Assembly (NCBI GenBank): GCA_029057785.1
Contig: JAIDZC010000020.1
Span: 1 to 64,000 of the forward strand
Direction of reading: 5' to 3'
Origin: Anaeroplasmataceae bacterium
GTDB taxonomy: Bacteria; Bacillota_I; Bacilli_A; Acholeplasmatales; Anaeroplasmataceae
DNA: 64,000 nt
A program made the position numbers and the translations under genes. Each line of letters starts with the position of its first letter. Position 1 is the stretch's first letter. The notes under the pieces are model-generated. The model saw only the letters and a list, made by a program, of their open reading frames with translations, was not told where the DNA came from and ran no database searches. This document shows positions 39,221-48,879 of the stretch, one piece after another.

Positions 39221-41404
39221 TTACCATTTGGTTGGAATACCATTAACATAGTGCCAGTAGTATCCTGGGGAAGTTTGTTGCGTTTCGGAGTAATAATAAA
39301 TTCTTGACAGGGTCAAACATGAATTTCCATCATAAACTTTAATTTTTTCCCACTCATCTTTAGTTCCTTTATAAAAAACATTTTTTAATCTTCCACAAGA
39401 AGAAAATGCATTATCATATATATATTTAATATTTTCAGACAAAACAACGGATTCAAAATAAGTACAACCAGAAAAACAACTCTGAGATATGGCCAAAACA
39501 TTATCTGGTATAATGATACTTTCAAGGTTTGTACATCCCGAAAATGCATTATGTCCAATAGTTTCTAGACTATCTGGTAAAATTACACTCTTTAATCTTT
39601 GATTATTTTGAAACATATAATTAGGAATCCTAACACCATCTGTTATAATTATTTCTTCAACAGATCCTAAACTGCCGAAATTTCCAAGAAACTCTCCAGC
39701 AACAATTGCTTTTTTAATTCTCCAATAAGAACTCGAAGCAGCTAATGGTTTAATCGTAGGATGTCCCGTCAAAGATAAATACTCTATATTTTGGCAATAA
39801 GAAAACACATATTCATCAATATATGTAACACTTTCTGGTATATCAATTCCTTTAAGACCTGAACAACCGTAAAATGCCGACTTGTAAATATATCGCAAAT
39901 TATTTGGTAATATGATTTCTGTTATCTTTGAACAGCTTGAAAATGCATGTTCATATAAAGCATTCGTATTAGTCAATGTGACTTTTTGTAAGTTATTTGG
40001 TAAATAATACTTGATATGGCTTGAAGTTTCAGGTATATAACAGTCCACCTCATAACTATTTTCATATTGAGCTTGACCAAAAATATATTTAAATTCACCA
40101 CTGATTTTTCCATCTCTGTCCGATCCAGCAAATGGTATTGTAAGGCTTTCTAGACTGCTACATCCAGAAAAGCAACCATATCCCATACTGATTATGTCTT
40201 TAAATATAATTACATTAGTTAATTTAGAACAATCTTTAAAGGCATAATCCTTTATGTTTTCTCCACTTATGATTTCAACAGATTCAAGATTGCTTTTAGA
40301 AATCAAGGAAATTACCATTTCTGGAATTACAGCATTGGTAATCACTTCACAATTTTGGAATGCAGTGGAATCTATCGTTTCTATTGTAGCAGGTATTTTA
40401 ATACTATGCAAACTACTACATTCTGCAAAAGCCAATTCTTCAATCCTTATCACACTATCAGGCAAATTTATTACTGATAAATTACTACAATTATAAAACG
40501 CATTTCTACCTATAGCTTCAATATTTGATCCAATAATTATATTAGTAATTTTTGTACAATTTTCAAAGGCTTTTTCTTTAATAGATGTTACAGGTAAATT
40601 ATTATAACTTCTAGGAATAACGATTTCTAAATCTGTTGCTGTCCCAATGCTAGATACAGAATAGCTTATACCATCCGAATTTAGGTCAAATTCTAAGCCT
40701 TTAGAGTAATACTCATATTTACATGTTTTACATATATAGTCTTCATAATTATGTTCTTCAAAATCATTTTTTTCAGTTGTATGCTCACATATAGCATTAT
40801 GCCAATGATTTTCTTCATCACTATCCCATTCATTAGAATATGTATGACCCAATGCATTAAGGGATACAGTAAAAGTAAATTCTTGTTTATCTATAGAATA
40901 TGTATAAGTTTCCTTACCAGCTTTTAAGCAAGTTGCATTTGCAATGCTAAATGTATAATTTATTTTATTTAATGCAGGAAGTTGATGGTTTTCTATATGT
41001 GTAGAATTTTTACTACATACTCTACTTAGAGTACCTATTTTATCTTTAGTAGGTTCTAAACTAACCTCCCATTGGCCATACTCATGAGTGTGAGTTAACT
41101 TTGCTATTGTTTTATCTTCTACATAATCACAAGTACTACATTTTCTTTCCTGTGTTCCAGTAGATTCTTCTGTTGCTTCAATAGTTGTTTTCCAATCACC
41201 AAAGTTATGCTCTTCTTCTTCTGCTTTTTCACCACAACTACATTCTTTCCAATGCTTTGTTGAATTAGATTTAGAAAAATCATAAGAATGTGTATGCTGT
41301 GTTCCACATGATGTAAGTCCTAATAAAGGAAATAATATCATTAGAATTAAAAGTATTTTTCTTATGCTTCTTATATACTTTTTTGTATCTTTCATTTTTG
41401 ACAT
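39221..41404 (-). CDS. BspA-type LRR_5 surface lipoprotein with His/Cys-rich N-terminal modules
   Basis: Lipobox LLGLTSC; repeated AFxxCxxLxxIxIPxxVxxI; CSCGEKAEEEEHNFG modules. Confidence 0.87.
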   Translation of the reverse strand: MSKMKDTKKYIRSIRKILLILMILFPLLGLTSCGTQHTHSYDFSKSNSTKHWKECSCGEKAEEEEHNFGDWKTTIEATEESTGTQERKCSTCDYVEDKTIAKLTHTHEYGQWEVSLEPTKDKIGTLSRVCSKNSTHIENHQLPALNKINYTFSIANATCLKAGKETYTYSIDKQEFTFTVSLNALGHTYSNEWDSDEENHWHNAICEHTTEKNDFEEHNYEDYICKTCKYEYYSKGLEFDLNSDGISYSVSSIGTATDLEIVIPRSYNNLPVTSIKEKAFENCTKITNIIIGSNIEAIGRNAFYNCSNLSVINLPDSVIRIEELAFAECSSLHSIKIPATIETIDSTAFQNCEVITNAVIPEMVISLISKSNLESVEIISGENIKDYAFKDCSKLTNVIIFKDIISMGYGCFSGCSSLESLTIPFAGSDRDGKISGEFKYIFGQAQYENSYEVDCYIPETSSHIKYYLPNNLQKVTLTNTNALYEHAFSSCSKITEIILPNNLRYIYKSAFYGCSGLKGIDIPESVTYIDEYVFSYCQNIEYLSLTGHPTIKPLAASSSYWRIKKAIVAGEFLGNFGSLGSVEEIIITDGVRIPNYMFQNNQRLKSVILPDSLETIGHNAFSGCTNLESIIIPDNVLAISQSCFSGCTYFESVVLSENIKYIYDNAFSSCGRLKNVFYKGTKDEWEKIKVYDGNSCLTLSRIYYYSETQQTSPGYYWHYVNGIPTKW

Positions 41405-41425
41405 AATTTTTCCTCCTAAATAAAA

Positions 41426-41734
41426 TTATTTACTTTCAATTATTACTTTTGTTTTTACATTCATATTTTGAATGGATGATGTTAATTCACACAATCTTTT
41501 TTCCTGTTGATTTTCTATTTGAGATATTTTATCTAGATTGATTGCAGTTGCAGTTTGTAAGGATAAAATAGATTGATTTATAATGCCTAATTGCATACCT
41601 ACAATATTAAAACATTTGATTACACTATCTGTTAAAGCCGATACTTTATTTGAAAGATTATCTATGGATGAAATAATTTGATTTAATTTCTTGTCACGCT
41701 CATATTCATTAACTGCTACTGCATTTTCTTTCAT
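41426..41734 (-). CDS. Small coiled-coil-like protein
   Basis: 102-aa ORF, heptad-like IDNLSNKVSALTDSV. Confidence 0.5.
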   Translation of the reverse strand: MKENAVAVNEYERDKKLNQIISSIDNLSNKVSALTDSVIKCFNIVGMQLGIINQSILSLQTATAINLDKISQIENQQEKRLCELTSSIQNMNVKTKVIIESK

Positions 41735-41757
41735 AGTAACCTCTCCTCTTTATTTCT

Positions 41758-43770
41758 TTAATCAACTGCATGTGCTTCATCATCTTCTCCAGATATATCA
41801 ATTATATAAATTAATTTTCTTTCTCCATCAAAACCATCATAGCCTTTGCTCCCAGAATTATAATTTCCTTGATGATTTCCTGTAGTACCACCAGCAGCGC
41901 CACCAGTTCCCTTGTCAGTTGTTTCCTTTTTTAGTTTAGTTGAAAAATAACATAGTGAAAATTTTGTGTTAGCTGGTCCTAAAAGATAAGCTTCCTCTAT
42001 ATCTCCACCATTGCCTCCATTACCACCTGTTCCGCCAGTAGCTGGATTGAAGTTATCTTTATCAACATTACCTCCATTGCCTCCATTGCCACCAGCTCCA
42101 CCTATTCCAAGGTCATTTATAATTACTCTTTGAAAATCTGTAAGCTTGCCACCAATTAAAGTTACTTGTTTATCATCAAATGGAGATTTTGAAGTTCCAC
42201 CATTTCCTCCTCTACCTCCGTTTCCACCATTGGCGGGTTGAGTTAAAAATGCTTGATCTCCTATTCCACCATTTCCTCCTCTACCTCCATTGCCACCATT
42301 ACCGCTGACAAATAAAATAGCAGATTGAATTGTGTTCATTTCAAAATAGATTCTACTTCCTTGAATGCAATAGCCACTATCAGCACCATTACCACCAGCA
42401 CCACCAGCACCTGCAGTTCCTTTGCCTGACTTTGATGCTCCTTGAGCACCGTTACCGCCATTACCACCATTTCCTGCAATAATAGATAAAGTCGTATCAT
42501 ATGGTATCTTTTTAAAGGTGACATTAATAGAATGAATTGCTGTTCCACCTACTGTTCCGTTTCCTCCAGCAGAGCCTGTAGATGTAGCATTTATTCCATT
42601 AAAGCCATTACCACCTTGAATTTTCAATGTTCCTTCTGCATTGATAACTAAATCATTGGATTGAATTGCCTTTCCTCCAATTGATGTTGAGACTTTAGAA
42701 TCAGCGCCATTTATTTCACAATATCCATTAGAAAAGAGTTCTAGACTTGTACAGTCTACTGCTGAATATTCACTCAGACTAGAACTTAAAATAGCATTAT
42801 TTAGATGCAAATTGATTTTTTGGTTTCCTGAATACTTTATAACACTATTCTTATCCATTGATAATATTGAAGCATTTGTAATAAATATATCAAGTGCACT
42901 ATTACGAGAATTTACAGATAAAGTTAAAGAATATGTTTTTATATTTGTAGTTTGTTCAGAAACAATGCTAGAACCAGTCATATATACAGCCGCATCTGTA
43001 CTTAATACATTTATTGTTCCATTATTTTCAGTATCTAGATTAATCATTCGAACTGTTCCAGTTTTAGCAGTTAAAGTGATTTTCTTTGTTGTAGATAATA
43101 CTGTACAACCAACCTCTACCTTCTCATTTTCTTTTGTATTTTTAGTTGGAGTAATTTTACAACTTCCATCATTACTTACCTCAAGACTTGCAGTTCCAGA
43201 AAGAATTTTCCATTGTATTACATCACACACTTTATCGCTTGGAGAAATTTGAGGTGTAAGAATACTATAAGAACTTAAATACAGATAATCTCCTGTATTA
43301 GAAGTTATTCCTTCTAAAATCCAATTAATTTTTTCATATTTACAAGTAGTACATATATTATTTGCATCAAACGTATGAGCATCTTTGTTTGATACTAAAT
43401 CTTTATGTGTACAAGTAGATTTATGCCAGTGATTATTAGAATCATAACTCCAATCCTTTGAATAAGTATGGGCATTTTCTTGTTTCTCTATAGTTCTTGT
43501 TTCTTCAAATTTACAGATAGAACAGCTTCTTGATTCAATACCTGTTGTAGTTTCAGTAGCGGCTTTACTGGTAGTCCATGCTCCAAAACTATGATTTTCT
43601 TTTTCCGTTTTTTGATCCTTATGATCACAAGTTGCCTGATGCCAGTGTCCTATAGCATCACTAGACCAAATTTCTGAATATGTGTGCTTATGAGTACATG
43701 CTGTTATCAAGCATACTCCCATAAGCATAATACTTATTGATAATATTATTTTAAATACTTTATTTTTCAT
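41758..43770 (-). CDS. Lipoprotein with His/Cys N-terminal modules and GGNGG-rich repeats
   Basis: LITACTHKHTYSEIW...; GGNGGNGG, GGRGGNGG repeats in the C-terminal half. Confidence 0.82.
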   Translation of the reverse strand: MKNKVFKIILSISIMLMGVCLITACTHKHTYSEIWSSDAIGHWHQATCDHKDQKTEKENHSFGAWTTSKAATETTTGIESRSCSICKFEETRTIEKQENAHTYSKDWSYDSNNHWHKSTCTHKDLVSNKDAHTFDANNICTTCKYEKINWILEGITSNTGDYLYLSSYSILTPQISPSDKVCDVIQWKILSGTASLEVSNDGSCKITPTKNTKENEKVEVGCTVLSTTKKITLTAKTGTVRMINLDTENNGTINVLSTDAAVYMTGSSIVSEQTTNIKTYSLTLSVNSRNSALDIFITNASILSMDKNSVIKYSGNQKINLHLNNAILSSSLSEYSAVDCTSLELFSNGYCEINGADSKVSTSIGGKAIQSNDLVINAEGTLKIQGGNGFNGINATSTGSAGGNGTVGGTAIHSINVTFKKIPYDTTLSIIAGNGGNGGNGAQGASKSGKGTAGAGGAGGNGADSGYCIQGSRIYFEMNTIQSAILFVSGNGGNGGRGGNGGIGDQAFLTQPANGGNGGRGGNGGTSKSPFDDKQVTLIGGKLTDFQRVIINDLGIGGAGGNGGNGGNVDKDNFNPATGGTGGNGGNGGDIEEAYLLGPANTKFSLCYFSTKLKKETTDKGTGGAAGGTTGNHQGNYNSGSKGYDGFDGERKLIYIIDISGEDDEAHAVD

Positions 43771-43832
43771 ATTTTTCTCCTATCAAATAACAATGTAGTG
43801 TGGCCAATTGAATTAGCCACACTTTCTATAAA

Positions 43833-43961
43833 TTACCACTTGCTTTTATAAAATTGGCAAGAAGTTTGATTGCTATTAGTGCTCCAATTTTTCAAATAAT
43901 GAAAGCACCACTCCACTCCATTTTTAATTCCAAAATATTCACACGAACTGCATGTTGGCAT
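43833..43961 (-). CDS. 42-aa four-Cys small protein, copy 2
   Basis: MPTCSSCEYFGIKNGVEWCFHYLKNWSTNSNQTSCQFYKSKW; two substitutions relative to copy 1. Confidence 0.7.
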   Translation of the reverse strand: MPTCSSCEYFGIKNGVEWCFHYLKNWSTNSNQTSCQFYKSKW

Positions 43962-44016
43962 TATACTCACCTCCTTTTTAATCTTCTATATTTATTAATT
44001 TTATAATGGCTCTTTT
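43833..44016. repeat. 184-bp direct repeat, copy 2
   Basis: 4801 bp from copy 1; its end lies in the 3' end of the Sel1-like gene. Confidence 0.85.
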
Positions 44017-44862
44017 GTCGCCATTTTCTAACGCTAATTTATAATACTGATTTGCAAGTTCTGAGTTCTTCATTCCACCTATTCCAAGCTCATAGCACAT
44101 GCCTAATCTATAATAAGCTTGAACATATTTTTCCTCAGCCAACTCTTTATACAAGGCAAAGGATTTAGTTTTCACTATTTCATTACTAAAGTAATAATCT
44201 GCCAAAAGCTCTTTTGCACTTAAATTTCCTTTTATCATTGATTTATTCAGGTATTCTAAAGCCAAATCCACATTTTCATATCCAAATTCCTTATTTATAT
44301 AAATTAGTCCTAAATAATATTCCGCAAGTGGATCGCCTAATTTTGCTGCTGATTGGAAATACTTAATTGCTAAATCTTTATTTTGGAGATCCTTGCAAAA
44401 TAAGAGAATGTACCCAGCATTTACCATTGCTTCAGGATTATTTGTTTCGGAAAGATCTTGATAAATTTTCAAAGCCTTTTTCACATCATTTATATGCTCT
44501 GAATTTTGATAAAGAGTTGCAAGATTAAATCCTGCTCTTTGATGTCCCATTTTATATGCTTTTAAATATAATTCTTCTGCTGTCCTTAAATCTAAGGAAA
44601 CCTTTATGCCTCTTTCATAGCAAACACCTAAAACAAATATTGCTTCAACATCATCTTTTCCTGCTAATTCTTTTATTTCATTAAAACGTGAAAAGAAAAT
44701 CTTCTCTATATTAGAATCTTTAATATACCCTATGGATAATAAAATGTATAATCCATAGGCACATAGAACATCTTCTAGATGAGAATAAAAAATTTGATAA
44801 GATTTGTCAAACTCTTCACTATCCAAAAATTCTTTTCCTTTATGATAAAATTCGTGTTTCAT
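43978..44862 (-). CDS. Sel1/TPR-like repeat protein
   Basis: Repeated AExxYLKAYKMGHxxAGFNLA. Confidence 0.75.
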   Translation of the reverse strand: MKHEFYHKGKEFLDSEEFDKSYQIFYSHLEDVLCAYGLYILLSIGYIKDSNIEKIFFSRFNEIKELAGKDDVEAIFVLGVCYERGIKVSLDLRTAEELYLKAYKMGHQRAGFNLATLYQNSEHINDVKKALKIYQDLSETNNPEAMVNAGYILLFCKDLQNKDLAIKYFQSAAKLGDPLAEYYLGLIYINKEFGYENVDLALEYLNKSMIKGNLSAKELLADYYFSNEIVKTKSFALYKELAEEKYVQAYYRLGMCYELGIGGMKNSELANQYYKLALENGDKRAIIKLINIED

Positions 44863-45263
44863 TACAATTTATCAACTCCAATTTTTATAAATATTTCTTC
44901 TTTACTAACAATATAATTTAAATTATGTATTTCCTTTAATTGATTATCTTTTTTGATTTTTTCTATTAAAAAATTTATATTTTCAAATACTAAACATTCA
45001 TAAGAATAATCCTTTATCCAACGTAATAATTCCGAATGTATTTCTGATAAATATCGCTTCGTTTCAAAATCTGGTTTAGTTATATCAAGGTTAATTCCGT
45101 TATTAACTGCAGTAATCAATTCCTCTTTAAAATTATAATAAATAAATATATTATTATAATGAAAATACATGAGATTTTTACTTTGCAAATAATTATCACC
45201 ATTTACATAATAAATGGCTTCATATTTAAAGTCTTCTTTGTTTGATAAGAATAATTTTATCAT
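44862..45263 (-). CDS. Hypothetical protein
   Basis: 133-aa ORF tightly packed between Sel1 genes. Confidence 0.5.
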   Translation of the reverse strand: MIKLFLSNKEDFKYEAIYYVNGDNYLQSKNLMYFHYNNIFIYYNFKEELITAVNNGINLDITKPDFETKRYLSEIHSELLRWIKDYSYECLVFENINFLIEKIKKDNQLKEIHNLNYIVSKEEIFIKIGVDKL

Positions 45264-45266
45264 TTC

Positions 45267-46094
45267 CTATTTTCTCCAATCTTTATCTTCATATGGTGTA
45301 TTTTCTACACCATTTCTTTGTAGTTTAGATACTTTCCTATCTAATCTCTTTTTCCAAAATCTTTGAAACCAATTCTTGTTTCCAAATATCTTTACTAATT
45401 TTGGACTTATCGCATAATACATTCTTATAAAAGTTCTTCCATACCATGTTTGTCCTAAGGTATTATCTCTATATCTTCTTAATGTCCATACTTGAGGACA
45501 GTCGTAAGAACCATATACGCAGGTTGCTACATAGCAGCCATTTTTAGTATTAGACGATGTGTTGGTAATAGATGAAAGTTTTTTCAATCCCTCTTTTGCA
45601 CCATTATGGCCCTGATTAGCTGCTTTTGTAAACCACATTTTTGCCTTATCAAAATCCATACCTCCTTCTCCCTTTACAAGCATTATGGCCAAATTATACT
45701 GGGCTGAAGCATGTCCTTGATTTGCTGCTTTTTCATACCATGATGCTGCAATTAAATAATTTTTTTCTACGCCATGGCCATGATAATACATATAACCTAA
45801 ATTATATTGAGCGGCAGAATCATTTTGAGCAGCAGATTTTTCATACCAATATCGTGCCATATTATAATCTTGGGAACAACCCCAACCATTATCATATAAT
45901 ACTCCCAAATGATATTGCGCTTCAGCAACTCCATTCTTTGCAGCCTTCTCCAGCCAATATTTAGCAGTTACATAATTTTGAGGAACACCAAACATACCAT
46001 GTAAATAGACACTAGCTAAATGATTTTGAATTTCTACATTACCGCTATTGGCAATTTCAGCGAGTTGTTTTAATTGTGATTCATCTAAATACAT
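45267..46094 (-). CDS. Sel1-repeat protein with C-terminal CFI-box-like domain (A; trimmed start MYLDESQ)
   Basis: Sel1 repeats, then NGCYVATCVYGSYDCPQVWTLRRYRDNTLGQTWYGRTFIRMYYAISPKLVKIFG. Confidence 0.82.
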   Translation of the reverse strand: MYLDESQLKQLAEIANSGNVEIQNHLASVYLHGMFGVPQNYVTAKYWLEKAAKNGVAEAQYHLGVLYDNGWGCSQDYNMARYWYEKSAAQNDSAAQYNLGYMYYHGHGVEKNYLIAASWYEKAANQGHASAQYNLAIMLVKGEGGMDFDKAKMWFTKAANQGHNGAKEGLKKLSSITNTSSNTKNGCYVATCVYGSYDCPQVWTLRRYRDNTLGQTWYGRTFIRMYYAISPKLVKIFGNKNWFQRFWKKRLDRKVSKLQRNGVENTPYEDKDWRK

Positions 46095-46095
46095 T

Positions 46096-47232
46096 TTATT
46101 TTCTCCAATCCTGATCTTCATATGGTGTATCCTCTACACCTTTTCTTTGTAGTTTAGATACTTTCCTATCTAATCTTTTTTTCCAAAATCTTTGAAACCA
46201 ATTTTTATTTCCAAATACCTTTACTAATTTTGGACTTATCGCATAATAAACTTTTATGAAGGTTCTTCCGTACCATGTTTGCGCTAAAGTATTATCTCTA
46301 TATCTTCTTAATGTCCATACTTCTGGACAATCATAAGAGCCATATACACAGGTTGCAACATAACATCCATTTTTAGAAGTTGAGGAAGTTACAGGACGAT
46401 TTAATTCTCTTAAAAGGTTAATTGCATCTTGATCCCCCTGATTAGCTGCTTGTTCTAACCAATATTTTCCTTGTTGTATGTTTTTCTCACAACCTAAACC
46501 ATTTAAATGTAAATATCCTAGATTATATTGCGCCGAAACATGACCTTGGGTAGCTGCTTTCTCAAAATAATACTTTCCTTTTTGATAATCTTGTGGGCGT
46601 CCTTCTCCTTTTGCATAAATCCATCCTAATACATATTGTGCATCATCTAATTTATCAGCAGCAGATTCAAAAAAAGAGATAGCCTTTTCTTTGTCTTCTG
46701 TCACTCCTAGTCCGTTAAAATATAGCACTCCTAAAAGGTATTGTGCTTCACGCATATTCTGAGAAGCTGCCAATTCATAATAATATTTTGCTTTAGTATA
46801 ATCAACTTGCACACCGTGAAGTCCATAATGCAAAATGCCACCAAAATGAAGTTGAGCATCCAAATATCCTAAATTTGCTGCTTTTTCAAAATATTGCAAA
46901 GCTTTTTTAATGTCTACAGGAACTCCATAATCTCCCTTTTCGTAAAATATACCTAATTGATATATTGCGTCAGGATAATTTTGTGCTGCGGCTTTCTCAA
47001 ACCAATATTTAGCTAGCTTATAATCTTTTATATTAGAAAGAGTACAGTACCCTTCAGCTAAAAGGCTTTGTGCTTCTGCTAAGCCTTGATTTGCTGCCTG
47101 TTCTAACCAATGCATTGCTTCTTCATTTGAGGTCACACCTATGGATTTTTTACCTAACCATAATTGTGCATCCATATCTCCTTGTTTTGCAAAGGGAACT
47201 ATTTCTTCAATTGTCATTTCTTCATAATTCAT
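46096..47232 (-). CDS. Sel1-repeat protein with C-terminal CFI-box-like domain (B)
   Basis: Same C-terminal domain as A, nearly identical. Confidence 0.82.
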   Translation of the reverse strand: MNYEEMTIEEIVPFAKQGDMDAQLWLGKKSIGVTSNEEAMHWLEQAANQGLAEAQSLLAEGYCTLSNIKDYKLAKYWFEKAAAQNYPDAIYQLGIFYEKGDYGVPVDIKKALQYFEKAANLGYLDAQLHFGGILHYGLHGVQVDYTKAKYYYELAASQNMREAQYLLGVLYFNGLGVTEDKEKAISFFESAADKLDDAQYVLGWIYAKGEGRPQDYQKGKYYFEKAATQGHVSAQYNLGYLHLNGLGCEKNIQQGKYWLEQAANQGDQDAINLLRELNRPVTSSTSKNGCYVATCVYGSYDCPEVWTLRRYRDNTLAQTWYGRTFIKVYYAISPKLVKVFGNKNWFQRFWKKRLDRKVSKLQRKGVEDTPYEDQDWRK

Positions 47233-47387
47233 TTGGATTTCCTCCTAAAATTTTTATTTTGAACTATTGTTCAGCCACCTATTAGAATAATAGATGGTTT
47301 AATTAAATCATTTATGGTCTAATTTTATCATTTTTAGGGGTGTTTTACAACAATTTTAATTTGATTTGAATATTTTCTTTCTAAAAA

Positions 47388-47421
47388 AGACCATCTATTA
47401 TTCTAATGGGTGGTCTTTTTT
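47388..47421. terminator. Bidirectional terminator between Sel1 operon and integrase
   Basis: aaaaaaGACCAtctattattctaatgggTGGTCtttttt. Confidence 0.6.
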
Positions 47422-47462
47422 ATATAGTAAAAGCCACCAACTTGTTATTGGTGGCTAATTAG

Positions 47463-48428
47463 TTATAGGATTTGTACTATTTTGTTCATTTCTTGAATCT
47501 TGTATTCAAGTAAAGAATGAGCATATCTGTTAAGTGTAATTGCTACATTGGTATGCCCTAAAATTTCTGATAATGTCTTGATATCCATACCTAATTCTAA
47601 AGCTCTAGTAGCAAAGGTATGTCTTAGACAGTGAAAATTGTAATGCTTGATTTTACATTTCTTTAATATGGATTCAAAAGTTCTTTGATAGCTTCTTGCT
47701 TCTACCATTGTTTTACCTCTTGTATGGATGAGATATTTACATGACGATTTATTTTTATAAATTGTAAGTAAGTTAATAATCTTATCAGGCAAGGGAATAA
47801 CTCTATTAGATTTTTTAGTTTTTGGAGATTCTACTATAAAGTCTTTCTTTTTATCTATTCTAAGGGTATAGGAAGTTTTTCTTATATAGAGATACTTTTT
47901 ATTAAAATCTATATCCTCCCAGGTTAATGCTAGAAGTTCTCCTAATCTAATTCCTGTATAAAGACAAATAATAATCCCTAGATAGTTATTTTTATTATTC
48001 TTTAAACAATATTCTTCTATTATCTTTTGTTCTTCTCTTGTTAAAGCATTTACTTCTTTTTCTTTGGAAGGTGGTAATTTTATTGTAGAGGTTGGATCTT
48101 TTATAATATAATCCAAATTCATTGCAAGATGAAATGCTTGTTTTAATACAGAAACAATGCTAGATACTGTATTAGAAGCTAAAGGTTTGTTTGTAACAAG
48201 ATTTCCTCTTTTCAACTTTTCAATGACAAAATCTTGTAGGATTGTCGGGGTTATGGATTCTAATTCATAATTTCCTAATATGGGGTTGATATGGAGCAAG
48301 GTAATGTCTTGATACTTGCTGTAGCTCCTTATCTTTAGAGTGAGTTTGGCATATTTATTTAGCCATAGATTTAATAATTCTTTTAGTTTCATATGTGTGT
48401 GACTCCTTTTTGCATAATTATATAGCAA
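47463..48428 (-). mobile_element. Tyrosine recombinase/integrase
   Basis: YTGIRLGELLALTWEDI, HCLRHTFATRALELGMDIKTLSEILGHTNVAITLNRYAH. Confidence 0.92.
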
Positions 48429-48490
48429 AAAAGAAAATAAGTTAGAATGAAAACTTTAAGAATAATTAAAAAATCTTAGTAAAAATAGTA

Positions 48491-48520
48491 TTGAAAACAT
48501 ACTTCTTGTATGTATATAAT
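48491..48520 (+). promoter_or_regulatory. Forward promoter of peptide locus 4
   Basis: TTGAAA-18-TATAAT. Confidence 0.65.
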
Positions 48521-48642
48521 TGAGTTGGTCGTAAGACCGCAAGGCACTGCCTTGGACAAGGCTAGGGAATAAGTTCTATCTAAATCGTGCAAATTGTTCG
48601 TGAAACGTTTTGTTGCACAACAAGAAATGAGGTGAGGATAGA

Positions 48643-48813
48643 ATGAGTTTGATCTTTACTATTGTTGTTACGATTTTAAATTTAGTAGTTTCTATTGTTC
48701 AATGGATTACTATCGAAAGAAAAATTAAACTTCAATATATGATGATTTCTTCAGCAATGAAGAAATTATCTAAAAAGAAAAAAACTACCTGTAGCCGCCA
48801 AGCAAATAGGTAG
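48643..48813 (+). CDS. 56-aa TM peptide with basic tail, candidate type I toxin (locus 4)
   Basis: MSLIFTIVVTILNLVVSIVQWITIERKIKLQYMMISSAMKKLSKKKKTTCSRQANR; RBS gaggtgagg. Confidence 0.7.
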   Translation: MSLIFTIVVTILNLVVSIVQWITIERKIKLQYMMISSAMKKLSKKKKTTCSRQANR

Positions 48814-48879
48814 TTTTTGAAAGTATAACATAACAATACTAGATAGGACTACCTAGCCTTGTTTTTTTATTACACTTAT

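Noticed and set aside
41880-42620. Gly-rich DNA repetition considered as a noncoding tandem repeat
   Set aside because: It lies in one continuous 670-aa ORF with a lipobox; repetition follows codons for GGN.
47463-48428. Integrase considered as evidence for a prophage
   Set aside because: No phage structural, replication or lysis genes in the window and no flanking tRNA att site found.
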